In this document: positions 55,041 through 63,488 of the stretch, in pieces | Layout of the letters: each line of letters opens with the position of its first letter | Numbering within the stretch: position 1 is the stretch's first letter | NCBI RefSeq assembly: GCF_014192515.1 | Contig: NZ_JACHYB010000001.1 | Span: forward strand, 310,001-374,000 | DNA length: 64,000 nucleotides | Direction: 5' to 3' | DNA from: Microbacter margulisiae | GTDB taxonomy: Bacteria; Bacteroidota; Bacteroidia; Bacteroidales; Paludibacteraceae | The notes under the pieces: model-generated | What the model was told of the DNA's origin: nothing | What the model saw: the letters and a program-made list of their open reading frames with translations, nothing else | The model's database searches: none | Made by a program: the position numbers and the translations under genes

Positions 55041-57563
55041 CTATATGCTAGGAGTAGAATCAACTCCAGAACCCGGTTGTTGGTTTTGATTCTGGTTTTT
55101 CAAATCATTATTATTGATGGTTACCTTCGGTTTTTTTACCTGAGCATTCAAACTCCCAATGCGGTAGGAAACATTAAAACGCAATTCACATGGTGGATAT
55201 ATGTGCACGTCTGTATATTGGTTGAAATAGGTGGCATGGGTGTTTAGGTAAATATGTTGTTTGGGCAATGCGATGCCTACCAGCGACAAAGTAAGCCGTT
55301 TTTTTAGCAAGTCTTTCGATAATGCCATGTATGAGAATAAGAATGAAGACTGGCTTCCTTGGAGATTAACCTGAGGAAGGTTTGCACCGCCGCCGACACT
55401 TAAACGATAATCAGCAGGGAACATGAACGTTCCACCCAAAAATACATGTCCAGTATAGCCGCTGTTTTGCATGCTTTGATCACTGCTCTTCATGTTCACA
55501 TGCTCAATGTTACCATTCATATAAATATTTAGCCAGCGCAGTCCCCGATAGCTCCCGAACAAATTCAGGAACAATTGGTTATTGTGGCCAATATTACCAT
55601 AGGTGGAATATTGTACTGAGCTGTTTGGCAGTAGACCTGAGTACTGTTCGATAGCATTGTTGACAAAAGTATAACTCAATTCAGCACTGATATTGTAAGT
55701 CGGAGAAAAGTTAGAATATCCGAATGTTATGTTATTGCTTTTTTCTGGATCAAGGCTCGGATTACCGTAATTGATGTAATTCGGGTCGCGTCGGTTAACA
55801 TAAGGATTCAGAAATGAAATGCCCGGACGTTGAATCCGCATGTTGTATCCCAACCGTAAAGTTTGCATTGGGGCAAGTGTGTAGGTGATAGCGCCGGAAG
55901 GAACCAATACTCCGTAATTGGTATCAAAATTACTTAGTGTATCAATATTGTTGAAGAATCCGTTTTGCCATGTATATTCATAACGGGCACCAATCTTCAT
56001 CCCGAATTTTTTCCAATTTGCACTGTAGCTGATGTATCCGGCCAAAATGGATTGGTTTTGGTTGAAACTTGTATGGTCGATACTATCTGGAGTCAGGGTA
56101 GGAGGATTGGAAGAATACACGTAGAAAATATTGTGATCGGTAGTATAACTGGTGTTATTTCTCCGGATAAATTTTGCCCCCATATCTAATGTTTGAAATT
56201 TATTGAGTGGATCGCTAAAATCAACCTGGAAAGTATTTTCATGCGTATAGGCACTGTTCACACTACTGCTGGTCTTGGCTAGTCCTGCCTGAGGCATTAC
56301 CAGAGACATCAAATTGTCATTGGTAGCTGTGTAATCGCTGTTGTTTGGTGTATTGCTGAATTTATACGAAGCTGTAAGATTCTCTCCTTTTTTACGAAAT
56401 GTGTGCTGATAGTCCAGACCAAAATCTGTTGATCCCCATGTGGAGTGCTGAAGGCTATTTTGGTCATAGCCGAATACTGTTGAATAGTTTGCATCCTGAT
56501 CGATTGTCTGCGCTATGGTGGAGCTTTGTTGCCTGCCATATTGCCGGTCGAATGATAAGGAGAAGAGGTTCAATGAGTCCAAGGAATAGCTTAACTGACC
56601 ACTGCCAAACTGGGCCGGAGTTTGATTATTTACCGTTGCTACCTGCCCTGCATGTGCATATCCAACAATGACTCCATTGATCGGCAATACATCGCGTGTT
56701 GAGGTAGTGGTTACGTGAGGTTGCATGAAATAGGAATAGTTGTAGTTACCGGAAAAGCTAAATTTTCCGCTTTGGAATGCGAGATTGACGCCACCTCCAT
56801 AGGATTTACGAGAGGATACTTGTCCGTTTACAGTTACAGAATAACCATTCGTGTTGGCATGCTGGTAGGTTACGATATTAATGATTCCGCCTACTCCTTC
56901 AGCGTCATATTTTGCTCCCGGTTGCGTGATAACTTCAATGTTTTTGATCATGCTTGCTGGGAAACTTTTCAAAACCTGAGATGGATTGTTGGAGAAAAGA
57001 TTTGACGGCTTCCCATTTAGATAAATTTTAAAGTTGGATGAACCTTGTAACTGGATGTTATCTTGCCCGTCAACAGTTACCATAGGAACCTTTCGTAGCA
57101 TATCGAGCGCAGTTGAAGCTTTAGCCTCTGGATCCTGTTGGACATCGTAGGATATTTTGTCTACATCTGCTTTAATAAGTGGTTTAGTTGCCACCACAAC
57201 TACTTCTTTCAAATGTTTATTGTCGCTCATCGCAACTTTGCCAAAATCGACGACAGGATGTGCAGGAGTTAAAGTGAATGTGCGTTGAGCAGGCGCTTCC
57301 CCGACAAATGATATGACGATGGTGTATTTCCCAGGTGCTTTAAGGTTCCCGGTGAACACGCCGTTTCCATCACCTGCAAATCTTGCAATGACTACTTTGG
57401 GGTTTTTTGCCTCTACCACAGAACACGTTACATAAGGAATGGTTTGCCCAGATACGGAGTCAATAGCTTGTCCTGTAATAAGATACTTTGATTTTGTGGT
57501 TTGTGCTTGTGTAGATACTGCTACTATGATTGAACAGACCAGCACTAAAAAAAGATGTTTCAT
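55041..57563 (-). CDS. Outer-membrane beta-barrel receptor in the GntR/ABC operon
   Basis: An 840-aa exported receptor: signal peptide (LVLVCSIIVAVSTQA), carboxypeptidase-regulatory-like domain (about residues 25-110), plug (KASTALDMLRKVPMVTVDGQ, MIKNIEVITQPGAKYDAEG) and OMP_b-brl_3-type barrel. A hydrophilic tail (KVTINNNDLKNQNQNQQPGS) follows the last strand. It is the last gene of a five-gene minus-strand series (ATPase, permease, GntR, small membrane protein, receptor), which suggests an envelope-spanning export or stress function. Substrate unknown. Confidence 0.88.
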   Translation of the reverse strand: MKHLFLVLVCSIIVAVSTQAQTTKSKYLITGQAIDSVSGQTIPYVTCSVVEAKNPKVVIARFAGDGNGVFTGNLKAPGKYTIVISFVGEAPAQRTFTLTPAHPVVDFGKVAMSDNKHLKEVVVVATKPLIKADVDKISYDVQQDPEAKASTALDMLRKVPMVTVDGQDNIQLQGSSNFKIYLNGKPSNLFSNNPSQVLKSFPASMIKNIEVITQPGAKYDAEGVGGIINIVTYQHANTNGYSVTVNGQVSSRKSYGGGVNLAFQSGKFSFSGNYNYSYFMQPHVTTTSTRDVLPINGVIVGYAHAGQVATVNNQTPAQFGSGQLSYSLDSLNLFSLSFDRQYGRQQSSTIAQTIDQDANYSTVFGYDQNSLQHSTWGSTDFGLDYQHTFRKKGENLTASYKFSNTPNNSDYTATNDNLMSLVMPQAGLAKTSSSVNSAYTHENTFQVDFSDPLNKFQTLDMGAKFIRRNNTSYTTDHNIFYVYSSNPPTLTPDSIDHTSFNQNQSILAGYISYSANWKKFGMKIGARYEYTWQNGFFNNIDTLSNFDTNYGVLVPSGAITYTLAPMQTLRLGYNMRIQRPGISFLNPYVNRRDPNYINYGNPSLDPEKSNNITFGYSNFSPTYNISAELSYTFVNNAIEQYSGLLPNSSVQYSTYGNIGHNNQLFLNLFGSYRGLRWLNIYMNGNIEHVNMKSSDQSMQNSGYTGHVFLGGTFMFPADYRLSVGGGANLPQVNLQGSQSSFLFSYMALSKDLLKKRLTLSLVGIALPKQHIYLNTHATYFNQYTDVHIYPPCELRFNVSYRIGSLNAQVKKPKVTINNNDLKNQNQNQQPGSGVDSTPSI

Positions 57564-57605
57564 AATTAGTTGGTAAATACTTGTGTAGAATGTTTTAGAG
57601 TATAG

Positions 57606-57845
57606 TTATTCGTGAGAAATAGAGTCCTGAATGATTTGGCTTGATGATCCGGTATCTGAATCATAAGTGATTTTAATATTATACTTTAATGAAGAATGAT
57701 CTGGATGATGGCGTATGCTGTTGAAATATTCCCACATGCTGGGATAGTTTTTTTGCGGATGTTTGAACGACCAATATCCAACCACCGGAATGCTTAACAA
57801 TAAAATGCCAATTATTAGTAGTGTAATATTGCTTCTCTTTTTCAT
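57606..57845 (-). CDS. Small single-helix membrane protein
   Basis: A 79-aa protein with one N-terminal hydrophobic helix (NITLLIIGILLLSIPVVGYW) after a basic start (MKKRS), then a short polar domain (KYNIKITYDSDTGSSSQII) predicted outside the cytoplasm. I recognise no family. It lies 38 bp after the GntR gene and 42 bp before the receptor gene, on the same strand, so it is very likely a real operon member. An accessory to the ABC pair or receptor is possible but unproven. Confidence 0.7.
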   Translation of the reverse strand: MKKRSNITLLIIGILLLSIPVVGYWSFKHPQKNYPSMWEYFNSIRHHPDHSSLKYNIKITYDSDTGSSSQIIQDSISHE

Positions 57846-57883
57846 ATGTCTAATATTTTAATGGTCAAGTGAGATGCGTTGAT

Positions 57884-58255
57884 TTATTTTGTTTGATTTT
57901 GCACGAATATGTTGTACCGGTTTTGTAATTCTTCAAACGGAATATCCAATGTGTGCATACTTTTAAAAATTCGTGGAAGTTGCTCGTCAAAGAACTCTTC
58001 ACGTTGTAACTGCGCTACGCTTTGAGTAGCATTATCAGCTACAAAATATCCAATTCCACGTTTGTTGTAAATAATCTGCTTGTTTTGAAGATATTCATAA
58101 GTACGCATGGCCGTGTTCGGATTTACTTGAAGATCGGCTCCCAATTCACGAACAGAAGGAATGCGTTCCTCTTCTTTCCAAGCGGAATTCACAATCTTGT
58201 CGCATATATAGTCGGCAATCTGTAAATAAATCGGTTTATTGTTGTTAAATTCCAT
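57884..58255 (-). CDS. GntR-family (YtrA-type) regulator
   Basis: A 123-aa repressor: an N-terminal GntR winged helix (YLQIADYICDKIVNSAWKEE, RIPSVRELGADLQVNPNTAM, RGIGYFVAD) and a short helical tail (REEFFDEQLPRIFKSMH), with no large effector domain, as in the YtrA subfamily. Such regulators sit in operons with ABC transporters and bind AGTGTA-type inverted repeats. A site of that form lies over the start point of this operon (59880-59903). It is unusual here in being third, after the ATPase and permease. Confidence 0.9.
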   Translation of the reverse strand: MEFNNNKPIYLQIADYICDKIVNSAWKEEERIPSVRELGADLQVNPNTAMRTYEYLQNKQIIYNKRGIGYFVADNATQSVAQLQREEFFDEQLPRIFKSMHTLDIPFEELQNRYNIFVQNQTK

Positions 58256-58312
58256 GAGTCATGTTCTTTTTGATGTTCTGTGTTGACAATAGTATTAGTT
58301 GAGGGGAAAAGT

Positions 58313-58996
58313 TCATAATTCCTGTTCTTCTAATTTAAAGAATGAAACCAGCCATAAGCCAAAGGGGAAAATCAAACCACTTATTACTTCAAAATACCGG
58401 ACTACCCAAGGTGCAGCAGACCATGATTGAAGTGCAACATCTTCGTTCATGTGATCTATCGCTTTTAACCAGCTAATTCCTAAAATCGCACTAACAAGAG
58501 CAATTATAAAAAGGATTCCAATTAATTTTTGCCATTTATGACGTTTAAACATCATAACGGCAAGAATGGAGAGAGATTGGCCTGCGATAGTGTCCCAATA
58601 GGTTGACAAACTATCTTTTATGTTGATAAACTCTGTAACTTCTCCCGGATGAATTAAATTGGTAATGATTCGGAGAATAATCCATAAAATGCCAAGAAAC
58701 AACGGTAGAATAACAACGCATTGTGTCCAACAAGCAAGCCATTTTTCAAAATTAGAGGCAGGTAACATGGTATAGTTGACGCCTCGTATAGAATGATAAA
58801 GGTTGTTGTAAAAAATAAACGGCGCAATTAGCATGATCACTGCGGGAACCGAATCGAAGCTATCACTGCTGACGCGTTGATTGAGCAAAGCAATTAAAAC
58901 AACGGCAGCAGCAAAAAAGAGATAGTGTTTTCGAAAAGTATACGTCTCCGTGTACACGAGACGTGAATATCGGGACATGTTGAAAAACTGTTTCAT
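58313..58996 (-). CDS. Putative ABC transporter membrane subunit
   Basis: A 227-aa protein with about six hydrophobic segments (HYLFFAAAVVLIALLNQ, MLIAPFIFYNNLYHSI, CWTQCVVILPLFLGILWII, IGILFIIALVSAILGI, VISGLIFPFGLWLVSFF). No signature residues identify the family, but it lies 32 bp after the ATPase gene, where YtrA-regulated operons carry the permease, so it is probably the membrane partner. Confidence 0.75.
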   Translation of the reverse strand: MKQFFNMSRYSRLVYTETYTFRKHYLFFAAAVVLIALLNQRVSSDSFDSVPAVIMLIAPFIFYNNLYHSIRGVNYTMLPASNFEKWLACWTQCVVILPLFLGILWIILRIITNLIHPGEVTEFINIKDSLSTYWDTIAGQSLSILAVMMFKRHKWQKLIGILFIIALVSAILGISWLKAIDHMNEDVALQSWSAAPWVVRYFEVISGLIFPFGLWLVSFFKLEEQEL

Positions 58997-59028
58997 AGTG
59001 CTTTATTCTATGTGGCGATAATAAATTT

Positions 59029-59865
59029 TTATTTGGCTTGTGTATATAAGGTTCTGAAGTGAGCCCTGTTGGAGATCACTGCATTAAACAAGAGTTCAAT
59101 ATTCAGCTTGCTTTCCACCCCCTCTGTATTGATCGAAACGACGTTGTAACCACCCATTGTTGGCTCATAATAAAGAGCACCTTCAGGAACCGTTGGCTCA
59201 ATACTGAATTTTAATTTACGGGTGATGGCTTCTACCGAATCATTCAATAATACCTGGTTGGGCTCCAGAATAACAATCGGATCAATGATAAGTTCGAGGT
59301 CTCTTACCTGATGCGTTGATATGATAATACACTTAGATTCATCCGCAGCCTGTGATACTAAACGGCGAAAAATTCCTTTAGACGGAATGTCAAGTCCGTT
59401 TGTTGGCTCGTCAAGCAGCAACAGCGATGTATTTGTCGCTAATGCGTACGAAATAAGGGCTTTCTTTTTTTGTCCATAGGACATTTCAGTGAAGCGTTGA
59501 TTTCCGCTGATCCCAAATAGTTCCAAATTTGATTGAAATTGTGCTGCATTAAATGCCGGATAAAATCCTCCATTCAGCTTTGCATACTCGTTAACTTTTT
59601 CATGAGGCGAATCGAATTCTTCAGGCAAGTAAAAGATATCCGACAAGAATGAAGGAGTCCGTTTCTCGGGTTTAAATCCCATTACATCAATATCACCGGA
59701 TTTCGGGAACAAAAGTCCCGCTACGATTCGTAGAAATGTAGTTTTTCCAACGCCGTTTTCTCCTAATAAGCCATAGATTTTACCAGCTTCTAGTTGCATG
59801 GTCATTTTGCTCAACACCATCTTATTGCGTTGATACCAAAAGGAAATGTCGTTTAATTGAATCAT
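59029..59865 (-). CDS. ABC transporter ATP-binding protein (GntR-regulated)
   Basis: A 278-aa ATPase: Walker A GLLGENGVGKTTFLR, signature TEMSYGQKKKALIS (MSYGQ in place of LSGGQ), Walker B SLLLLDEPTNGLD and switch His in IIISTHQVRD. The variant signature and a ~65-residue C-terminal extension fit the YtrB/NatA-like export group. First gene of the operon, downstream of a strong promoter overlapped by an operator-like repeat. Confidence 0.9.
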   Translation of the reverse strand: MIQLNDISFWYQRNKMVLSKMTMQLEAGKIYGLLGENGVGKTTFLRIVAGLLFPKSGDIDVMGFKPEKRTPSFLSDIFYLPEEFDSPHEKVNEYAKLNGGFYPAFNAAQFQSNLELFGISGNQRFTEMSYGQKKKALISYALATNTSLLLLDEPTNGLDIPSKGIFRRLVSQAADESKCIIISTHQVRDLELIIDPIVILEPNQVLLNDSVEAITRKLKFSIEPTVPEGALYYEPTMGGYNVVSINTEGVESKLNIELLFNAVISNRAHFRTLYTQAK

Positions 59866-59879
59866 AAGTAAATCGTCTT

Positions 59880-59935
59880 AGTGTATTACTATATTAATAC
59901 GCTGCAAATATAAGCCGTTTTTACTGAAAATCAAA
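59880..59935 (-). promoter_or_regulatory. ABC-operon promoter with GntR-type operator
   Basis: On the minus strand, TTTG (59932-59935), a 19-nt spacer and TATATTTG (59905-59912) form a near-ideal promoter. AGTGTA (59880-59885) and TACGCT (59898-59903), 12 nt apart, form an inverted repeat over the expected start point. It resembles the AGTGTA-N13-TACACT site known for YtrA-type repressors but has one base change and a one-base shorter spacer. Confidence 0.75.
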
Positions 59936-59952
59936 TGAACTCAATTGTTTTC

Positions 59953-59979
59953 AGTGTAATTTAGTGTTTTTTTAGTGTA
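59953..59979. repeat. Three phased AGTGT direct repeats upstream of the ABC-operon promoter
   Basis: AGTGTA (59953-59958), AGTGTT (59963-59968) and AGTGTA (59974-59979) repeat at 10 and 11 bp, one helical turn, so they lie on one face of the DNA. They match the half-site of the operator at 59880-59903 but have no paired inverted halves. Confidence 0.5.
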
Positions 59980-60041
59980 CTTTATGATTTAAAGTTGTTC
60001 AATGCGACAATCTATATGCTCTGATGGATTGTTTTTTACTT

Positions 60042-60817
60042 TCAATAGAGATCTTCTATTTCTGTTAAAAATAACATCCCTGTGATTAGCTCAATACCGG
60101 GGACACTCCGTATCAATTCCATGTTTTTGGCATAACGTTCATTGCGCGATAAGGCTTTTATTTGCCAAGTTGCTTCCAATAAAACCTCCCGTTCTTTTTC
60201 GGCTTCATCAATCCAAAGCTTTGAGGCTTGTGTTCCACTTCCAAAGGTAAGTTTAATCGATTTTAGCCAGTTCATAAAGAGTTTCGACCAATGAGACTGG
60301 CTCTCTTGAAATTCTTTTGGATAGGCAATCCCATAAAAATGAAGCAATGATATAATGCGTTGCTGTATATGGGTTATATCTTTGACAATAGTACTCTTGT
60401 CCCTGATCAATGTCCTATCCCTAAAGTTTGATCCCCAGAAATATAAATTCCTTTGACTTCGTTAACCCGAAGCGAACGTCCCAAGTTATGGCTGTCAATG
60501 GGATCGCTCTTGTGCATTTGTTTTTTGTGTTGTAGGTACATCTGCCGGATTTACCACAATGTTTTTATTCCCAGTCTTTCCAAATGAAAGTGTACCGATA
60601 ATCCACAAAAACCTGCTTTATAAACAGAATAATAAGTAGCCTTGGGGAAGTTACGTATAAGATACTCGGATAACACCTCTGCCTGAGGTGGTTAATTAAA
60701 GGTCTTGTGATGTAATTCTTGTGTAAAAACAGAAACATTCCAACTCTTTAGGTGAACGTCTAAACCAACATAAATGTTTTGTCCTTCAAGATTTGATGCT
60801 TTACTTTGTGTTTGCAT
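60042..60817 (-). pseudogene. Decayed IS110-family transposase
   Basis: Read on the minus strand from ATG 60817: GQNIYVGLDVHLKSWNVSVF is the IS110 DEDD N-terminal motif, then in-frame stops and frameshifts (after HHKTFN, after LGIKTLW and before SGTRV), then KMHKSDPIDSHNLGRSLRVN-type sequence (here MHKSDPIDSHNLGRSLRVNE) and a last open piece (60410 down to 60042) with SVPGIELITGMLFLTEIED from the IS116/IS110 C-terminal domain. It stops short of the family's normal end. A dead element next to the ABC operon promoter. Confidence 0.85.
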
Positions 60818-60959
60818 AAGTTGCTTTATTTTATATGGTTAAGTTTGAATCTCAAAATATAATACTCTTGTAACTTATGCTTCTCTCCTAGCTCCATCTT
60901 TTAATTACAAACATAGTGGACTTCTTCTTTCATCAGAATGGCAGAAGCTATATGCAACC

Positions 60960-62277
60960 ATTGGTGTCCACTAAAAAATTGCAAAAGATCTTTTAAAATA
61001 TTGAAAGTTAGATAGTTACAGCGCTTTAAAGGGTGCGACGATTTCAATTTATCTTTGTATTGATATTCAATACGATATGCATAAAGAGAAGTTCGTTTTC
61101 GCCCAATTAGTCGAGTTTCTTAATGCCGATAAATTCAGGCACATTGTAGACAAGCACCAAGGAAACCGCTATATCAAGTCTTTTACCTGTTGGAATCAGC
61201 TGCTTGTTCTCATGTTCGGACAACTTTGCAACAGAAGGAGTCTGAGAGATTTGGCGATGGCTATCGGTGCGCATAGGGGTAAAGGATATCATCTGGGTTT
61301 TGGCAGTGATGTCAAGCTAAGCAATCTTTCCAAGGCAAATACCAATCGGGACTATCGCATTTTTGAAGAGTTTGCCTATTACATGGTTGGCAAAGCTCAA
61401 TCAAAACGTATGGACAACATCTTCAAGCTTGGAGGTAAAGTCTATGCCTTTGATTCAACGACCATTGACTTATGTATGAACATTTATCAATGGGCTCGTT
61501 TCAGAAAGACAAAAGGTGGAGTTAAAATCCATACCCTGTTTGACCTGGAAACTCAGATCCCAATGTTCTTCCATATCACTCCTGCTGCGGTAAATGACGT
61601 AAACGCGATGGATGTGATTCCCTATGAACCAGGATCTTTTTATGTGTTTGACCGCGGGTACAACGATTTCAAACGATTGTTTAGAATCAACGAAATCAGG
61701 TCATTATTTGTGGTCAGAGCCAAGAACAATCTACAGTGCAAGGCAGTCAGATGGAAGAGAAGGATGCCGAAAAATATCCTTTCAGATTCCGTGGTGACAT
61801 TCACTGGTTACATGAGCGAAAGGCATTATCCGAAGCCCATACGAAGAATTGTCTTCTACGACGAAGAGCAAGACCGAGTGTTTACATTCCTAACCAATGC
61901 TTTTAGTCTTGATGCTTTGCAAGTCGTGCTGCTTTACAAGAACAGATGGCAGATCGAGCTGTTTTTCAAGTGAATGAAGCAACACCTCAATATCCAAAAG
62001 TTTTGGGGCGTAACTGAGAATGCTGTCAGGATCCAGATTTACTCGGCTATTACCGCCTACTGCTTGGTAGCTATTGTGCATCATGACTTGAAGATGGAAT
62101 GCTCCATCTACGAAATGCTTCAGATTCTCAGCATGTCACTAACGGACAAAGCCAACATAAATGATTTGCTCAACAAATCTAACTTCAACAATTTCAATGA
62201 ACGATGCGGTTCAAGTGAACCAAGTTTATTTGCTTTTTAATATTTATACAGTGCCGTTTTTTTAGTGGACACTAGTG
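60960..62277 (+). mobile_element. IS4-family insertion sequence, copy 3 (nonsense mutant, with target duplication)
   Basis: A 1,318-bp element with ends ATTGGTGTCCACTAAAAAA and, inward from the right, ACTAGTGTCCACTAAAAAA. A direct repeat ATATGCAACC flanks it (60950-60959 and 62278-62287), a 10-bp target duplication as expected for IS4-type transposition. The perfect duplication suggests a relatively recent, unrearranged insertion. Its ends (TGTCCAC) differ from copies 1 and 2 (TGTCCCAT), so it belongs to a sister subgroup. Confidence 0.9.
61077..62240 (+). pseudogene. IS4-family transposase with a premature stop in the YREK motif
   Basis: The frame encodes MHKEKFVFAQL to NRWQIELFFK and then hits TGA at 61971-61973, where both other copies have TGG (Trp in ELFFKWLKQH). 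It continues in the same frame from 61974 to 62240, ending SEPSLFAF. The stop falls between catalytic Glu and the final Lys of the Y-R-E-K signature, so the truncated protein should be inactive unless the stop is read through. Both upstream Asp motifs (YAFDSTTID, YVFDRGYN) are intact. Confidence 0.92.
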
Positions 62278-62341
62278 ATATGCAACCTCAAGTGAGAAGA
62301 AATATTTGATTATATTATCCCTTTTATGCATTGATTACCAG

Positions 62342-62902
62342 TTATTTCAAAAGATCTTCTATGTCATTATTAAGTTCTTTGGGCTTGATGTTCGGAGCAA
62401 AACGTTTTACCGGAACGCCGTCTTTATTAATCAGAAATTTTTCAAAATTCCAGCGAATATCATTTTTACCCTGTAGAGGAAGGGTTGATTTTAAGTAAGC
62501 ATACAGCGGATTTGTATCCATACCGTTTACTTCAATTTTCTCAAACATCGGGAAGGTAACGCCATATTTTACCATACAAAACTGCTTGATTTGTTCAGAT
62601 GTACCTGGCTCCTGGTTGGCAAACTGATTACAAGGAAATCCAAGCACTACAAACCCTTTATTTTTATATGTTTTATACAGTTGTTCTAGTCCTGCATACT
62701 GTGGAGTAAATCCACACTTACTGGCTGTATTAACGATTAATACTACTTTTCCCTTATAGTCGCTTAAAGGAATTTTTTGCCCATTGATATTGTTCATTTG
62801 AAACCGGTATATATTCTGTACCCGGTTTGTTTGCCCATTCATAACAGTTACAGATAATAACAGCATGAAAGGGATCATTGTTTTTATATACATTGTCTTC
62901 AT
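62342..62902 (-). CDS. Glutathione peroxidase-family protein, exported copy
   Basis: A 186-aa thioredoxin-fold peroxidase with an N-terminal signal peptide (MIPFMLLLSVTVMNGQ), so probably periplasmic. Peroxidatic Cys is in [25 protein letters not shown] carries the second conserved Cys; WNFEKFL gives the conserved Trp and Asn. It uses Cys rather than selenocysteine, so it is likely thioredoxin- or other thiol-dependent. It lies 19 bp after a close paralogue without signal peptide, as a two-gene unit. Confidence 0.9.
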   Translation of the reverse strand: MKTMYIKTMIPFMLLLSVTVMNGQTNRVQNIYRFQMNNINGQKIPLSDYKGKVVLIVNTASKCGFTPQYAGLEQLYKTYKNKGFVVLGFPCNQFANQEPGTSEQIKQFCMVKYGVTFPMFEKIEVNGMDTNPLYAYLKSTLPLQGKNDIRWNFEKFLINKDGVPVKRFAPNIKPKELNNDIEDLLK

Positions 62903-62921
62903 TGTTTCTTTGTTTTAAAAT

Positions 62922-63410
62922 TTACGATTTTGATAATAACCACTCTATGTCTTCTACTAACCTTTCAGGAGAAGTTGCAGGTGAATACCTTTTATATGGA
63001 ATGCCATTCCTGTCGATCAGAAATTTTGTGAAATTCCATTTGATTCTACTCCCCAACGTACCTTTAAGTTCTTTTTTTAGGTATTTATATATAGGATGAG
63101 CATTTTTCCCATTTACTTCAATCTTCTCAAACATCGGAAAGGTTACGTCATATTTCATCGTACAGAATTGCTTGATTTGTTCTGAAGTACCAGGCTCCTG
63201 ATTGGCAAACTGATTGCAAGGAAATCCAAGGATCACAAGCCCTTGATCTTTGTATGTTTTATACAGTTGTTCAAGTCCTTCATATTGCGGTGTAAATCCA
63301 CACTTGCTGGCTGTATTAACCACCAAAACCACCTTCCCCTTATATTCATCCATGCTGGTTTCTCTTTTCTGCATGTTGACAGCATTCATTTGATAAAACA
63401 TTGAGTCCAT
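62922..63410 (-). CDS. Glutathione peroxidase-family protein, cytosolic copy
   Basis: A 162-aa paralogue of the next gene with the same active-site motifs ([32 protein letters not shown]) but no signal peptide, so a cytosolic peroxide reductase. The two share long identical stretches in the core, indicating a tandem duplication with one copy acquiring export. First gene of the pair on the minus strand. The N-terminal ~20 residues are not conserved, so the exact start is less certain. Confidence 0.88.
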   Translation of the reverse strand: MDSMFYQMNAVNMQKRETSMDEYKGKVVLVVNTASKCGFTPQYEGLEQLYKTYKDQGLVILGFPCNQFANQEPGTSEQIKQFCTMKYDVTFPMFEKIEVNGKNAHPIYKYLKKELKGTLGSRIKWNFTKFLIDRNGIPYKRYSPATSPERLVEDIEWLLSKS

Positions 63411-63488
63411 CTATTTTTTATATTAGATTTATCTTGTGCCTCTACAGGGTTTCAATCCGTATGTCCTATTTCCATCACTATACAAGAC

